Shown here piece by piece: positions 18,292 to 26,268 of a stretch of DNA of 64,000 bases. The position numbers were made by a program, and so were the translations under genes. The notes beneath the pieces are model-generated. The model saw nothing but the letters and a program-made list of their open reading frames with translations. It was not told the DNA's origin and made no database searches. Source of the DNA: Marinirhabdus sp963793275 (GTDB lineage Bacteria > Bacteroidota > Bacteroidia > Flavobacteriales > Flavobacteriaceae); the NCBI GenBank assembly GCA_963793275.1, contig CAWBZL010000002.1, positions 434,001 to 498,000 of the forward strand, read 5' to 3'. Numbering within the stretch: the stretch's first letter is position 1; every line of letters begins with the position of its first letter.

Positions 18292-19364
18292 GTGGCTACA
18301 TTCCATAAAATAAAAGTAAAAGATATTTACAAAGAGACCGATGATTGTTCGGTCATCACGTTTGATGTGCCTTCGGAAATTTCCGAAGATTTTAAATTTC
18401 GTCAGGGACAGCACTTAACCTTGAAAGCCGATATTGATGGTGTTGACACCCGTAGATCGTATAGTTTATGTTCCAGTCCTAGCGATGGTGAATGGAAAGT
18501 AGCTGTGAAGCAAATTCTTGGAGGCGTTTTTTCAACCTATGTCAATTCAACATTGAAGTCTGGTGATACTATTGAGGTAATGGCTCCCAGTGGAACCTTT
18601 GGAGTGGAAGTCTCGCCACAGAAGTCGAAAAATTATCTCTTTTTTGCGGCCGGTAGTGGAATTACGCCCGTATTATCTATGGTTAAAAGCCATCTGGCTG
18701 CAGAACATCAATCAACTTGCAAGTTGTTTTATGTGAATAAAACAGCAAAATCTATTATCTTTAAGGAAGAATTGGAGCAATTACGCAACAAGTATTTTGG
18801 AAGGTTTGAAATTTATTATTTCTTAACCAAAGAACGCCGGGACATTGAATTGTTTAACGGTCGTTTTGATGAAGAGAAAATGGATGTATTAACCAAAACT
18901 TTTATTGATATTCCGGACACCAACGAAGTATTTTTATGTGGCCAGAAAAAATGGTGAATTACATTTCAGAATACCTTATAAATAAAGGATTACCTAAAGA
19001 AAATGTACATTTTGAATTATTTGTAAAAGGACTGTCAGACGAGGATATTGCAAGACAGGAACGATTGGCCAAACAAAATGTAGAAGGTATAGAGATAACC
19101 ATTGTAGATGGCGGAAAAGAATTCTCGTTTACAATGACAAAAGAATATGATAATATCCTGGATGCAGCATTAGGCGCTGGAGCAGATTTACCCTTTGCTT
19201 GTAAAGGTGGCGTATGCAGTACCTGTAAATGCGCAGTATTAGATGGGGCAGTAGAAATGAAAATTAATTACGCATTGAGCGACAAAGAGGTATCTCAAAA
19301 TTTAGTTTTGAGCTGTCAAGCTGTCCCAACAACAGATAAAGTAAAAGTAGATTTTGACGTATAG
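18292..19364 (+). pseudogene. paaE: paaE, phenylacetyl-CoA epoxidase reductase subunit (frameshifted)
   Basis: Reductase that passes electrons from NAD(P)H through FAD and a 2Fe-2S cluster to the PaaA diiron centre. Seen: an FAD/NAD-binding part (RSYSLCSSP, GSGITPVLSM) and a C-terminal plant-type ferredoxin domain with CKGGVCSTCKC. The reading frame breaks near 18941-18943: TGTGGCCAGAA should read Cys-Gly-Pro-Glu but lacks one base. Restoring it gives about 357 residues, the usual length. The start is probably GTG at 18292 (VATFHKIKVKD), matching the usual PaaE N-terminus. Both halves are otherwise intact, so an assembly error is likelier than a dead gene. Confidence 0.85.
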
Positions 19365-19392
19365 ATTTAATTTGAATGAAAAAAGAAGAACT

Positions 19393-20346
19393 ATGGAAAA
19401 TGATGTAAAAAACCTTGAAGAAATTTTTGAAGCCCGCATTGCGCGTGATGAGAAAATTGAACCCAAAGACTGGATGCCGGAGAAATATCGCAAGACGCAT
19501 ATCAGGCAAATGAGTCAGCATGCACATTCCGAAATAGTTGGAATGTTGCCGGAAGGAAACTGGATAACCAGAGCACCCTCTTTACGAAGAAAAGCAGCCT
19601 TGTTGGCCAAGGTTCAGGACGAAGCAGGTCACGGATTATATCTTTATTCCGCTTGTGAAACTCTAGGTGTTTCTCGTGATGAGTTGTTTGAGCAATTGCA
19701 TTCTGGAAAAGCAAAATATTCTTCTATTTTCAACTATCCAACGATTACCTGGGCAGATATGGGAGCGATAGGTTGGTTGGTAGACGGTGCAGCGATTATC
19801 AATCAGGTGCCGTTGTGTAATACTTCCTTTGGACCTTATGCCAGAGCGATGGTGCGTGTGTGTAAAGAAGAAAGTTTTCATCAACGTCAGGGTTTTGAAA
19901 TTATGCTGAAACTTTGTAACGGAACACCAGAGCAAAAGGAAATGGCGCAAGATGCATTAAACAGATGGTGGTGGCCAAGTTTAATGATGTTGGGACCAAC
20001 AGATGCTGAAAGCATCCACACAGAACAATCGATGAAATGGAAACTGAAACGTAAATCCAATGACGAATTACGCCAACAGTTCATAGATCAAACTGTTCCC
20101 CAGGCCGATATCTTAGGGTTAACAATTCCAGATCCGGATTTAAAATTTAACGAAGAAACCGGAAGCTATGATTTCGGTGAAATAGATTGGGACGAATTCT
20201 GGCAGGTAGTGAAAGGGCACGGTCCTTCCAATAAAAAACGAATGAAGGATAGAATAGGTGCCTGGGAAGAAGGAACTTGGGTTAGAGACGCTGCTATGGC
20301 GTATGCAGAGAAGCAGGATAATAAAAAATTAAAAGAAGCAATTTAA
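19393..20346 (+). CDS. paaA: 1,2-phenylacetyl-CoA epoxidase subunit PaaA
   Basis: Catalytic diiron subunit of the ring-epoxidising multicomponent oxygenase, working with PaaBCDE. Ferritin-like fold with carboxylate and His ligands in QDEAGHGLYLY and KEESFHQRQGFE; length 317 residues is normal. ATG at 19393 (MENDVKNLEEIF) is chosen because upstream in-frame codons are the intergenic region after paaE. The gene follows paaE by 28 bases. Confidence 0.93.
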   Translation: MENDVKNLEEIFEARIARDEKIEPKDWMPEKYRKTHIRQMSQHAHSEIVGMLPEGNWITRAPSLRRKAALLAKVQDEAGHGLYLYSACETLGVSRDELFEQLHSGKAKYSSIFNYPTITWADMGAIGWLVDGAAIINQVPLCNTSFGPYARAMVRVCKEESFHQRQGFEIMLKLCNGTPEQKEMAQDALNRWWWPSLMMLGPTDAESIHTEQSMKWKLKRKSNDELRQQFIDQTVPQADILGLTIPDPDLKFNEETGSYDFGEIDWDEFWQVVKGHGPSNKKRMKDRIGAWEEGTWVRDAAMAYAEKQDNKKLKEAI

Positions 20347-20416
20347 ATAGTAGTGAGTTTTTAGTTCTGAGTTTTAACAAAACAAACTTGCTACTAATTA
20401 CTCATATCTCAAAACG
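20347..20416. repeat. imperfect inverted repeat between paaA and paaB
   Basis: AGTAGTGAGTTTTTAGTTC / CTGAGTTTTAAC and, inverted, CTACTAATTACTCATATCTC / AAAACG. The GTGAG/GAGTTTT vocabulary matches the arms that flank the four-helix-bundle gene at 31994, but no gene lies between these arms. It could be an empty or solo form of that element. Confidence 0.4.
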
Positions 20417-20425
20417 TTAAACATT

Positions 20426-20710
20426 ATGAGTAAAAACTGGCCTCTTTGGGAGATCTTCGTGAGAAGTAAAAACGGATTAGAACACAGGCATTTTGGTAGC
20501 CTCCACGCAGCAGATGCGGAAATGGCACTGTCAAATGCTCGCGATGTCTACACCCGCCGTATGGAAGGTGTAAGTATTTGGGTGGTAGAAAGCAGTAATA
20601 TTAAGGCGAGTAATCCTGAGCATAACGGAGAACTGTTTGAACCAGCGCAGGATAAAGTATACCGGCATCCCACATTCTATGATTTGCCAGATGAGGTGAA
20701 GCATATGTAA
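20426..20710 (+). CDS. paaB: 1,2-phenylacetyl-CoA epoxidase subunit PaaB
   Basis: Small structural subunit (94 residues) of the phenylacetyl-CoA epoxidase. Family signatures WPLWEIFVRSKNGLEHRHFG and RRMEGVSIWVV are clear and the length is typical. It follows paaA with an 80-base gap that contains an inverted repeat. Confidence 0.93.
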   Translation: MSKNWPLWEIFVRSKNGLEHRHFGSLHAADAEMALSNARDVYTRRMEGVSIWVVESSNIKASNPEHNGELFEPAQDKVYRHPTFYDLPDEVKHM

Positions 20711-20730
20711 CGCAGCTGCGCCTTGAAATC

Positions 20731-21166
20731 GAAGATGAAGTTGAAATTGAAGATGAAAAATCCAAGAATATTTTTTTATGAGTAAGAAATATGATTTAGA
20801 TTAGAAAATTATGCAGCTTCTATTATATTACTTTACGACAAACCACCTAAGACTTTTGCTTCAGATTATTTGGCAAAACAATTAATTCGCTCTGCTTGTT
20901 CTTCAGCTTTAAATTTTGGTGAGGCGATGGGAGCAGGTTCAATTAAAGATAAGGCTAATAAGCTTCGAATTTGCTTAAAAGAACTAAGAGAAAGTCTACG
21001 CAATTTAAATATACAGCGTAAAGCAAAGTTGTATTCTGAAAGTGAATTGTTTCCGCTAATTAAAGAAAATGATGAATTAATAAGAATTATAGTAACATTA
21101 TTGAAAAATTTACTTTGAAAATCAAGAGGTTAATTCGACTTCATCTTCGTCTTCAACTTCATCTTC
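20731..21166. repeat. inverted repeats bracketing four-helix-bundle gene 1
   Basis: Left core 20731-20757 begins GAAGATGAAGTTGAA and right core 21140-21166 is its inverted copy, 24 of 27 positions matching. The arms sit just outside the four-helix-bundle gene at 20778-21118 and would fold into a long stem with the gene in the loop. paaC begins 12 bases after the right arm. Confidence 0.75.
20778..21118 (+). pseudogene. four-helix-bundle protein (23S rRNA IVP-like), frameshifted
   Basis: Member of the small four-helix-bundle family found in 23S rRNA intervening sequences and in many free copies in Bacteroidota. Core motif: YLAKQLIRSACSSALNFGEA, then LKELRES. The 5' part is out of frame: ATG at 20778 gives MSKKYD, then GATTTAGATTAG lacks one T (20795-20797). 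Adding it joins MSKKYDFRLENYAASIILLY to the rest, about 113 residues in total, like its sister at 23357. Function is unproven; RNA binding and a role in element mobility are inferences. Confidence 0.7.
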
Positions 21167-21178
21167 AAAAAGAAATAA

Positions 21179-21934
21179 ATGAAAAATATAAATTTATACA
21201 ACTACATTTTAAGTATCGCAGATAATTCCCTAATCCTCGGTCAACGTCTCGGCGAACTATGCGGTCATGGGCCAACGCTGGAAACAGATATCGCCGGCAC
21301 CAATATTTCACTCGATTTAATTGGGCAATGCCGAAATTACTATCAATACGCAGCTAAAATTCAAGGAGAAGGCAAGACAGAAGATGACCTTGCTTTTTTG
21401 CGTTTAGAACGTGACTATAAAAACGTATTGTTGGTAGAGCAGCCCAATGAACACTTTGGCTATGTAATGGGACGCCAGTATTTGTTTGATGCTTTTCACC
21501 TACTGTTTATGAATGAACTGCTGAACAGCAAAGACGAAACGCTTGCAGCCATTGCAAAAAAGGGAATTAAAGAAGTAAGCTATCACAAACGTTTTTCTGG
21601 AGATTGGGTAAAGAGATTAGGAGATGGAACAGATGAAAGTAACGCAAAAATGCAGGAAGCTATTGACGAGCTTTGGGCTTTCACAGACGAGCTTTTTGAC
21701 CTAACCGAAGCAGATAAAGCAATGATTTCTGAAGGAATTGGCGTGGATACTTCAAAATTTAAAGAAAAATATTACGAAGAAGTTTCAGAATTATTAAAAG
21801 AATCAAATCTTCAAGTACCCGAACGTAAGTATTTCATCAAGGGAGGAAAAAATGGAACGCATAGCGAATATATGGGCTACATTCTAAGTGATCTTCAATA
21901 TATGCAACGCACCTATCCCAATATGGAGTGGTAA
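21179..21934 (+). CDS. paaC: 1,2-phenylacetyl-CoA epoxidase subunit PaaC
   Basis: Structural partner of PaaA in the epoxidase core (251 residues, normal). Ferritin-like helical protein with family motifs GQRLGELCGHGP, LFMNELLNS and KEVSYHKRFSGDWVKRLGDG. It does not carry the catalytic diiron site of PaaA. The start lies 12 bases after the right arm of an inverted repeat. Confidence 0.93.
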   Translation: MKNINLYNYILSIADNSLILGQRLGELCGHGPTLETDIAGTNISLDLIGQCRNYYQYAAKIQGEGKTEDDLAFLRLERDYKNVLLVEQPNEHFGYVMGRQYLFDAFHLLFMNELLNSKDETLAAIAKKGIKEVSYHKRFSGDWVKRLGDGTDESNAKMQEAIDELWAFTDELFDLTEADKAMISEGIGVDTSKFKEKYYEEVSELLKESNLQVPERKYFIKGGKNGTHSEYMGYILSDLQYMQRTYPNMEW

Positions 21935-21942
21935 AAAGAGTA

Positions 21943-22015
21943 ACGATTGTATATTGTGAATTGCTGATTTCAGAAGTAAAAACTTCAACAATCAAAAATC
22001 GTTAATCTCCAATTA
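21943..22015. repeat. gene-less copy of the 23.3-kb inverted repeat
   Basis: Left part ACGATTGTATATTGTGAATT GCTGATTT matches the left arm at 23311 nearly base for base; right part ACTTCAACAATCAAAAATC matches 23758-23776 exactly. Only a few bases separate the two halves, which form a hairpin between paaC and paaD. It therefore looks like the element at 23313-23797 without its gene. Confidence 0.65.
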
Positions 22016-22023
22016 ATAAAAGA

Positions 22024-22527
22024 ATGACAACAACCCAAACCGCAAATATCGACCCTCACTTAACTCCAATTCTGGAGCAGGTAAGCGATCCTGAAATTCC
22101 AGTTTTGACGGTTTTAGACTTGGGTGTAATTCGTGAGGCTATTGAAGTTGACGGCGTAATTAAAATAAAATTGACGCCCACATACAGCGGTTGTCCTGCG
22201 ATGGATGTCATTGGGGACGATTTGAAAACCGCCTTTGCAACATTGGATAAAAAAGTGGAAATAGATTTAGTGCTAAGTCCGGCCTGGAGTACCGATTGGA
22301 TAAGCGAAGAAGGTCTTCAAAAAATGGAGGAATATGGCATCGCAAGACCATTGTCTGAAACAGCAGATAAAGATGTCCTCCTCGGAAATGCGAAAAAAGT
22401 AAAATGTACCAATTGCGGTAGCACAAATACACATTTAGTCAGTCAGTTTGGTTCCACAGCATGCAAGGCATTATTTAAATGCGACGACTGCCAAGAGCCT
22501 TTTGACTATTTTAAATGCCTTAAATAA
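22024..22527 (+). CDS. paaD: 1,2-phenylacetyl-CoA epoxidase subunit PaaD
   Basis: DUF59/MIP18-like protein (167 residues), thought to help insert or mature the metal centre of the epoxidase. Seen: VSDPEIPVLTVLDLGVIR and YSGCPAMDV in the N-terminal domain, and a C-terminal zinc-ribbon-like CTNCGS...CDDC. It follows paaC with a repeat-filled 89-base gap and lies 7 bases upstream of paaG. Confidence 0.9.
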   Translation: MTTTQTANIDPHLTPILEQVSDPEIPVLTVLDLGVIREAIEVDGVIKIKLTPTYSGCPAMDVIGDDLKTAFATLDKKVEIDLVLSPAWSTDWISEEGLQKMEEYGIARPLSETADKDVLLGNAKKVKCTNCGSTNTHLVSQFGSTACKALFKCDDCQEPFDYFKCLK

Positions 22528-22534
22528 TATTTAA

Positions 22535-23311
22535 ATGACAATCACAAAACAAATAGAAAACGGGGTAGCAACCTTAACTCTAAACCGACCGGAAGTCTTT
22601 AATAGCTTCAATCGTGAAATGGCTTTTTTACTGCAAGACGAATTTGATGCTTGCGAAAAAGATGAAACCGTTAGAGCTATCATTTTAACTGGAAATGGAA
22701 AAGCTTTTTGTGCAGGTCAGGACATTGGCGAAATCACAAATCCCGATTTAAATCCCGGTTTCAAAAAAATATTAGATGACCATTACAATCCAATAATTAA
22801 CAGAATTAGAAGTATTGAAAAACCCATTATCTGTGGTGTAAATGGTGTAGCCGCGGGAGCAGGAGCAAACATGGCTTTGGCGTGCGATGTGGTAATTGCC
22901 AGCGACAAAGCAAGTTTTATACAGGCATTCAGTAAAATTGGTTTGATTCCAGATAGTGCGGGAACATTCTTTTTACCTCGGTTAATTGGCTTCGGAAAAG
23001 CATCTGCCATAATGATGTTGGGAGATAAAATTTCCGCAGAGAAAGCAGAACAAATGGGGATGATCTATAGTGTTGTTTCTTCGGAAATGTTAATGGATGA
23101 AGTGAATACCACTGCTTTAAAACTCGCGAATATGCCAACAAAAGCACTAGGGTTAACAAAACGTTTGTTGAATGAATCGATGAATAACGATTTAGATTCG
23201 CAGTTAAAATTAGAAAGCAAACTACAAATAGAATCTGCCTCTACCGAAGACTATGCCGAAGGGGTCGCCGCATTTGTCGAAAAAAGAAAACCTAATTTTA
23301 AAGGTAAATAA
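22535..23311 (+). CDS. paaG: PaaG-type enoyl-CoA isomerase (epoxide to oxepin)
   Basis: Crotonase-fold enzyme of 258 residues. In the pathway PaaG isomerises the phenylacetyl-CoA epoxide to oxepin-CoA. Seen: oxyanion loops KAFCAGQDI and GVAAGAGANMA, and IPDSAGTFFLPR carrying the Asp typical of isomerase-type members rather than the hydratase Glu. It starts 7 bases after paaD. The assignment as PaaG rests on this motif and its position next to the epoxidase genes. Confidence 0.85.
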   Translation: MTITKQIENGVATLTLNRPEVFNSFNREMAFLLQDEFDACEKDETVRAIILTGNGKAFCAGQDIGEITNPDLNPGFKKILDDHYNPIINRIRSIEKPIICGVNGVAAGAGANMALACDVVIASDKASFIQAFSKIGLIPDSAGTFFLPRLIGFGKASAIMMLGDKISAEKAEQMGMIYSVVSSEMLMDEVNTTALKLANMPTKALGLTKRLLNESMNNDLDSQLKLESKLQIESASTEDYAEGVAAFVEKRKPNFKGK

Positions 23312-23312
23312 C

Positions 23313-23797
23313 GATTGGAGATTGTGAATTGCTGATTTTTGAACTAAAAATGATTAATGAAACCAAACCAATTAGAAGAACGATTAATTCAGTTTGCAGT
23401 TGATATTATTTTGTTATGTAAAAGTATGGACAAGTCTTTTGCAGCAGAACATTTAACAAAGCAATTAATTAGGTCAACTACGTCAGTAGCGCTCAATTAT
23501 GGAGAAGCCAGAAGTGGTGAATCAACTAAAGATTTTCTGCATAAAATGAAAGTTAGCTTAAAAGAATTGCGAGAGTCCCACGTGAATATGAAAATTCAAA
23601 AAGGCGCAAAATTAATTTTGAATATTGAAGAATTGGATAGATTAATAGATGAAAACAATCAACTAATTTCCATTTTTGTTGCAAGCATAAAAACAGCTTC
23701 TAACAAATTACATTAGAAAAATTAAAATTAATAATTCACAATTTCCAATCAAATGACACTTCAACAATCAAAAATCCACAATCCACAATCTCCAATC
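23313..23797. repeat. inverted repeats bracketing four-helix-bundle gene 2
   Basis: Left arm 23313-23342 (GATTGGAGATTGTG, then GATTTTTGA) and right arm 23768-23797 are inverted copies, 27 of 30 positions matching. A second, shorter inverted copy lies at 23733-23750 (17 of 18). The intact four-helix-bundle gene lies between them. The right arm is inside the start of paaH and is translated. Related arms occur at 17323/17552 and 21943/22015. Confidence 0.8.
23357..23716 (+). CDS. four-helix-bundle protein (23S rRNA IVP-like)
   Basis: Intact 119-residue member of the IVP-like four-helix-bundle family: LEERLIQFAVDIILLC, LTKQLIRSTTSVALNYGEAR, MKVSLKELRESHVNMKI. It lies between paaG and paaH, where it has no obvious metabolic role, and is bracketed by inverted repeats. 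Homologues are encoded inside 23S rRNA intervening sequences, which also have inverted-repeat ends. Function unknown; basic helices suggest nucleic acid binding (inference). Confidence 0.85.
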   Translation: MKPNQLEERLIQFAVDIILLCKSMDKSFAAEHLTKQLIRSTTSVALNYGEARSGESTKDFLHKMKVSLKELRESHVNMKIQKGAKLILNIEELDRLIDENNQLISIFVASIKTASNKLH

Positions 23798-24964
23798 AAA
23801 GTTGTAGGAATCATCGGAGCAGGAACAATGGGTTCTGGAATAGCGCAAGTGGCTTCCACAGCAGGTTGCACCGTTAAATTATTTGATTTAAATCAAGATG
23901 CGCTTGACAAAGCAAAAGCAAGTCTTGAAAAAATAATGACGCGTCTGGTCGAAAAAGAACGAATCACTTCCGAAGAAAAAAACCGAATTCAAGACAACAT
24001 CAGCTATGTAAATTCTTTAAAAGAATTGGCTGATAGTGATATGACCATAGAAGCTATTGTTGAAAACCTGGATATTAAAAAGAAAGTGTTTCAGGAATTA
24101 GAAAGTTACGTTTCAGACGAATGTATTATTGCTTCAAACACTTCGTCACTTTCAATTGCCTCTATAGCGTCTTCTCTCAAAAAACCAGAACGTTGCGTAG
24201 GAATACATTTTTTCAACCCAGCTCCTTTGATGAAATTGGTGGAGGTAATTCCGGCTATTCAAACAAGTGCTGAAACCCTTAAAATTTCCGAAGAAACTAT
24301 AGCAAATTGGGGCAAAATGGTAGCCATTGCAAAAGACACCCCTGGGTTTATCGTCAACAGGGTAGCAAGACCTTTTTATGGTGAAGCTTTGAGAATTTAC
24401 GAAGAAGGAATTGCAGATTTTGCCACCATAGACCATGCAATGAAATCGGAGGGCAGATTCAGAATGGGCCCTTTTGAATTAATGGATTTTATTGGTAATG
24501 ATGTTAATTATACCGTAACCGAAACCGTTTTTGAAGCATTTTACTACGACCCAAGATACAAACCTGCCTTTACCCAAAAGCGTTTTTCAGAAGCTGGTTA
24601 TTTAGGCAGAAAATCGGGAAGAGGTTATTATAAATATGATGATAAAGGCAATGTCTCTTCGAGCGGAGTCGAGAGGTCTGAGGATATAAAATTGCACCAA
24701 CAAATTTTTGAAAGAATACTCGTCATGCTCATAAACGAAGCTGCCGATGCGCTTTTTTGGAACATCGCCTCAGCAAAAGATATAGACAACGCGATGACCA
24801 AGGGAGTCAATTACCCAAAAGGATTATTGGCTTGGGCAGATGAAAAAGGCATTAACTGGTGTGTAGAAGAAATGGACAAATTATATAACGAATACAGAGA
24901 AGACAGATATCGCTGTAGTCCATTGTTAAGGAAGATGAATCGTGAAAACAAAACATTCTTTTAA
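23753..24964 (+). CDS. paaH: 3-hydroxyacyl-CoA dehydrogenase PaaH
   Basis: NAD-dependent oxidation of 3-hydroxyadipyl-CoA to 3-oxoadipyl-CoA. Seen: Rossmann motif VVGIIGAGTMGSGIAQVAS and the GIHFFNPAPLMKLVEVI active-site segment, then a C-terminal helical domain (KGVNYPKGLLAWADEKGI). Two parts come from repeats. Residues 4-15 are encoded by the right arm of the repeat at 23768-23797. A loop near residues 301-309 (SSSGVERSE) is encoded by a palindrome at 24653-24680. It overlaps paaI by one base. Confidence 0.92.
   Translation: MTLQQSKIHNPQSPIKVVGIIGAGTMGSGIAQVASTAGCTVKLFDLNQDALDKAKASLEKIMTRLVEKERITSEEKNRIQDNISYVNSLKELADSDMTIEAIVENLDIKKKVFQELESYVSDECIIASNTSSLSIASIASSLKKPERCVGIHFFNPAPLMKLVEVIPAIQTSAETLKISEETIANWGKMVAIAKDTPGFIVNRVARPFYGEALRIYEEGIADFATIDHAMKSEGRFRMGPFELMDFIGNDVNYTVTETVFEAFYYDPRYKPAFTQKRFSEAGYLGRKSGRGYYKYDDKGNVSSSGVERSEDIKLHQQIFERILVMLINEAADALFWNIASAKDIDNAMTKGVNYPKGLLAWADEKGINWCVEEMDKLYNEYREDRYRCSPLLRKMNRENKTFF
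24653..24680. repeat. palindromic repeat inside paaH
   Basis: TCTCTTCGAGCGGAGTCGAG followed by AGG forms an imperfect hairpin (CTCTTCGA / TCGAGAG). It matches the intergenic copy at 34658-34681 (TCGAGCGCAGTCGAGA). Its length keeps the reading frame, so it adds a short loop to PaaH without breaking it. Confidence 0.6.
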
Positions 24965-25368
24965 TGGAAGGTGCAGCTATTCCCCACAAAATGCTTTCCC
25001 AAGACGCCTACAGCCAATGGCTGGGAATCGAAATTATAGAATCTAATATTGGCTACGTAAAAGTGGGGATGACCATTCGTAAAGAAATGCTCAACAGTAT
25101 GGATAAAGCGCACGGTGGGATAAGTTATTCATTGGCAGATACGGCTTTCGGTTTTACAGCAAACACCCACGGCAAATATGCAGTTTCCATTGAAACAAGC
25201 ATTAACCACATTGAAGCTCTCGAAGAAGGAGATTTTATTACGGCAGAAGCAACAGTAAATCTTCAGAAAACAAAAGTGGGTTTCAATATTGTTGAAGTTA
25301 AAAGAGGCGATGATTTAGTAGCTTTGTTTAAAGGCGTAGTTTATAGAACAAACAAAGACTGGGAATAA
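24964..25368 (+). CDS. paaI: PaaI hydroxyphenylacetyl-CoA thioesterase
   Basis: Hot-dog-fold thioesterase of 134 residues that hydrolyses dead-end hydroxyphenylacetyl-CoA and related thioesters, recovering CoA. Seen: family core AHGGISYSLADTAFGFTANTHG with the Asp used in catalysis, and INHIEALEEGDFITAEA. The start codon overlaps the stop of paaH by one base (TAATG), indicating coupled translation. Confidence 0.9.
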   Translation: MEGAAIPHKMLSQDAYSQWLGIEIIESNIGYVKVGMTIRKEMLNSMDKAHGGISYSLADTAFGFTANTHGKYAVSIETSINHIEALEEGDFITAEATVNLQKTKVGFNIVEVKRGDDLVALFKGVVYRTNKDWE

Positions 25369-25396
25369 CCAAAAAACAACTTAACAAATTAATCTT

Positions 25397-26257
25397 ATGA
25401 AGTGGCAGGGTAGAAGAAAGAGTGACAATATGGAAGACCGTCGGGGGATGAGCTCCAAAGGAAAACTAGCCGCTGGTGGTGGTCTCGTGGCTATAATAGT
25501 CATCGCATTACAGCTTTTTGGTGGTGATACAGGGCAACAACTCGCTCCTATAGTGGAAGAAATTGGTAAAAGCCAGCGCGTTCAACAAACAGAGGAAAGA
25601 GAACTTACTGCGCAAGAAAAACAAATGGGAGATTTTATGGCTACCGTTTTGGCCGATACTGAGGATGTGTGGACACAGGTTTTTGTAGAAAATAACATGG
25701 GACAGTACAAGAAGCCCAATATGGTTTTATTTACAGATGCCGTAAATACTGGTTGTGGTAGTGCAACAGCCGCTTCAGGACCATTTTATTGCCCGGCAGA
25801 CCAAAAAATATACATGGATCTGGCATTTTTTGACGAACTGAAATCCCGTTTTGGAGCGAAAGGGGGTGATTTCGCGATAGCCTATGTTACTGCCCACGAA
25901 GTTGGTCATCATATTCAAACTATTCTCGGTACGAGCCAAAAAGTGAGCCAGGCTAAACGTCAAACAAACACAATAGAGGCGAACCGATTATCTGTTGCAC
26001 AAGAATTACAAGCCGATTTTTACGCAGGTGTCTGGGCTCATCACAACCGCCGGTATTTGGAAGCAGGTGATATAGATGAAGCACTAAGCGCAGCAAATGC
26101 TGTTGGTGATGATGCTATACAAAAAAGGACGCAAGGTTCAGTAAGTCCCGATAGCTTTACGCACGGAACTTCAGAACAGCGAAAGCAATGGTTTATGAAA
26201 GGGTACACAACAGGCGATATGAAACAAGGAGATACTTTTTCTGAAACTTTAAATTAA
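25397..26257 (+). CDS. YpfJ-type neutral zinc metallopeptidase
   Basis: Protein of 286 residues of the YpfJ family. Seen: an N-terminal membrane segment (KLAAGGGLVAIIVIALQLFG, about 23-42), the family block TGCGSATAASGPFYCPAD, the zinc motif HEVGHH, and AQELQADFYAGVWAHH downstream. The membrane segment would anchor it with the peptidase domain outside the cytoplasm. It sits inside the paa cluster between paaI and the thiolase, with no obvious link to phenylacetate catabolism. Activity is presumed from the motif. Confidence 0.88.
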   Translation: MKWQGRRKSDNMEDRRGMSSKGKLAAGGGLVAIIVIALQLFGGDTGQQLAPIVEEIGKSQRVQQTEERELTAQEKQMGDFMATVLADTEDVWTQVFVENNMGQYKKPNMVLFTDAVNTGCGSATAASGPFYCPADQKIYMDLAFFDELKSRFGAKGGDFAIAYVTAHEVGHHIQTILGTSQKVSQAKRQTNTIEANRLSVAQELQADFYAGVWAHHNRRYLEAGDIDEALSAANAVGDDAIQKRTQGSVSPDSFTHGTSEQRKQWFMKGYTTGDMKQGDTFSETLN

Positions 26258-26268
26258 AACCAAACACA

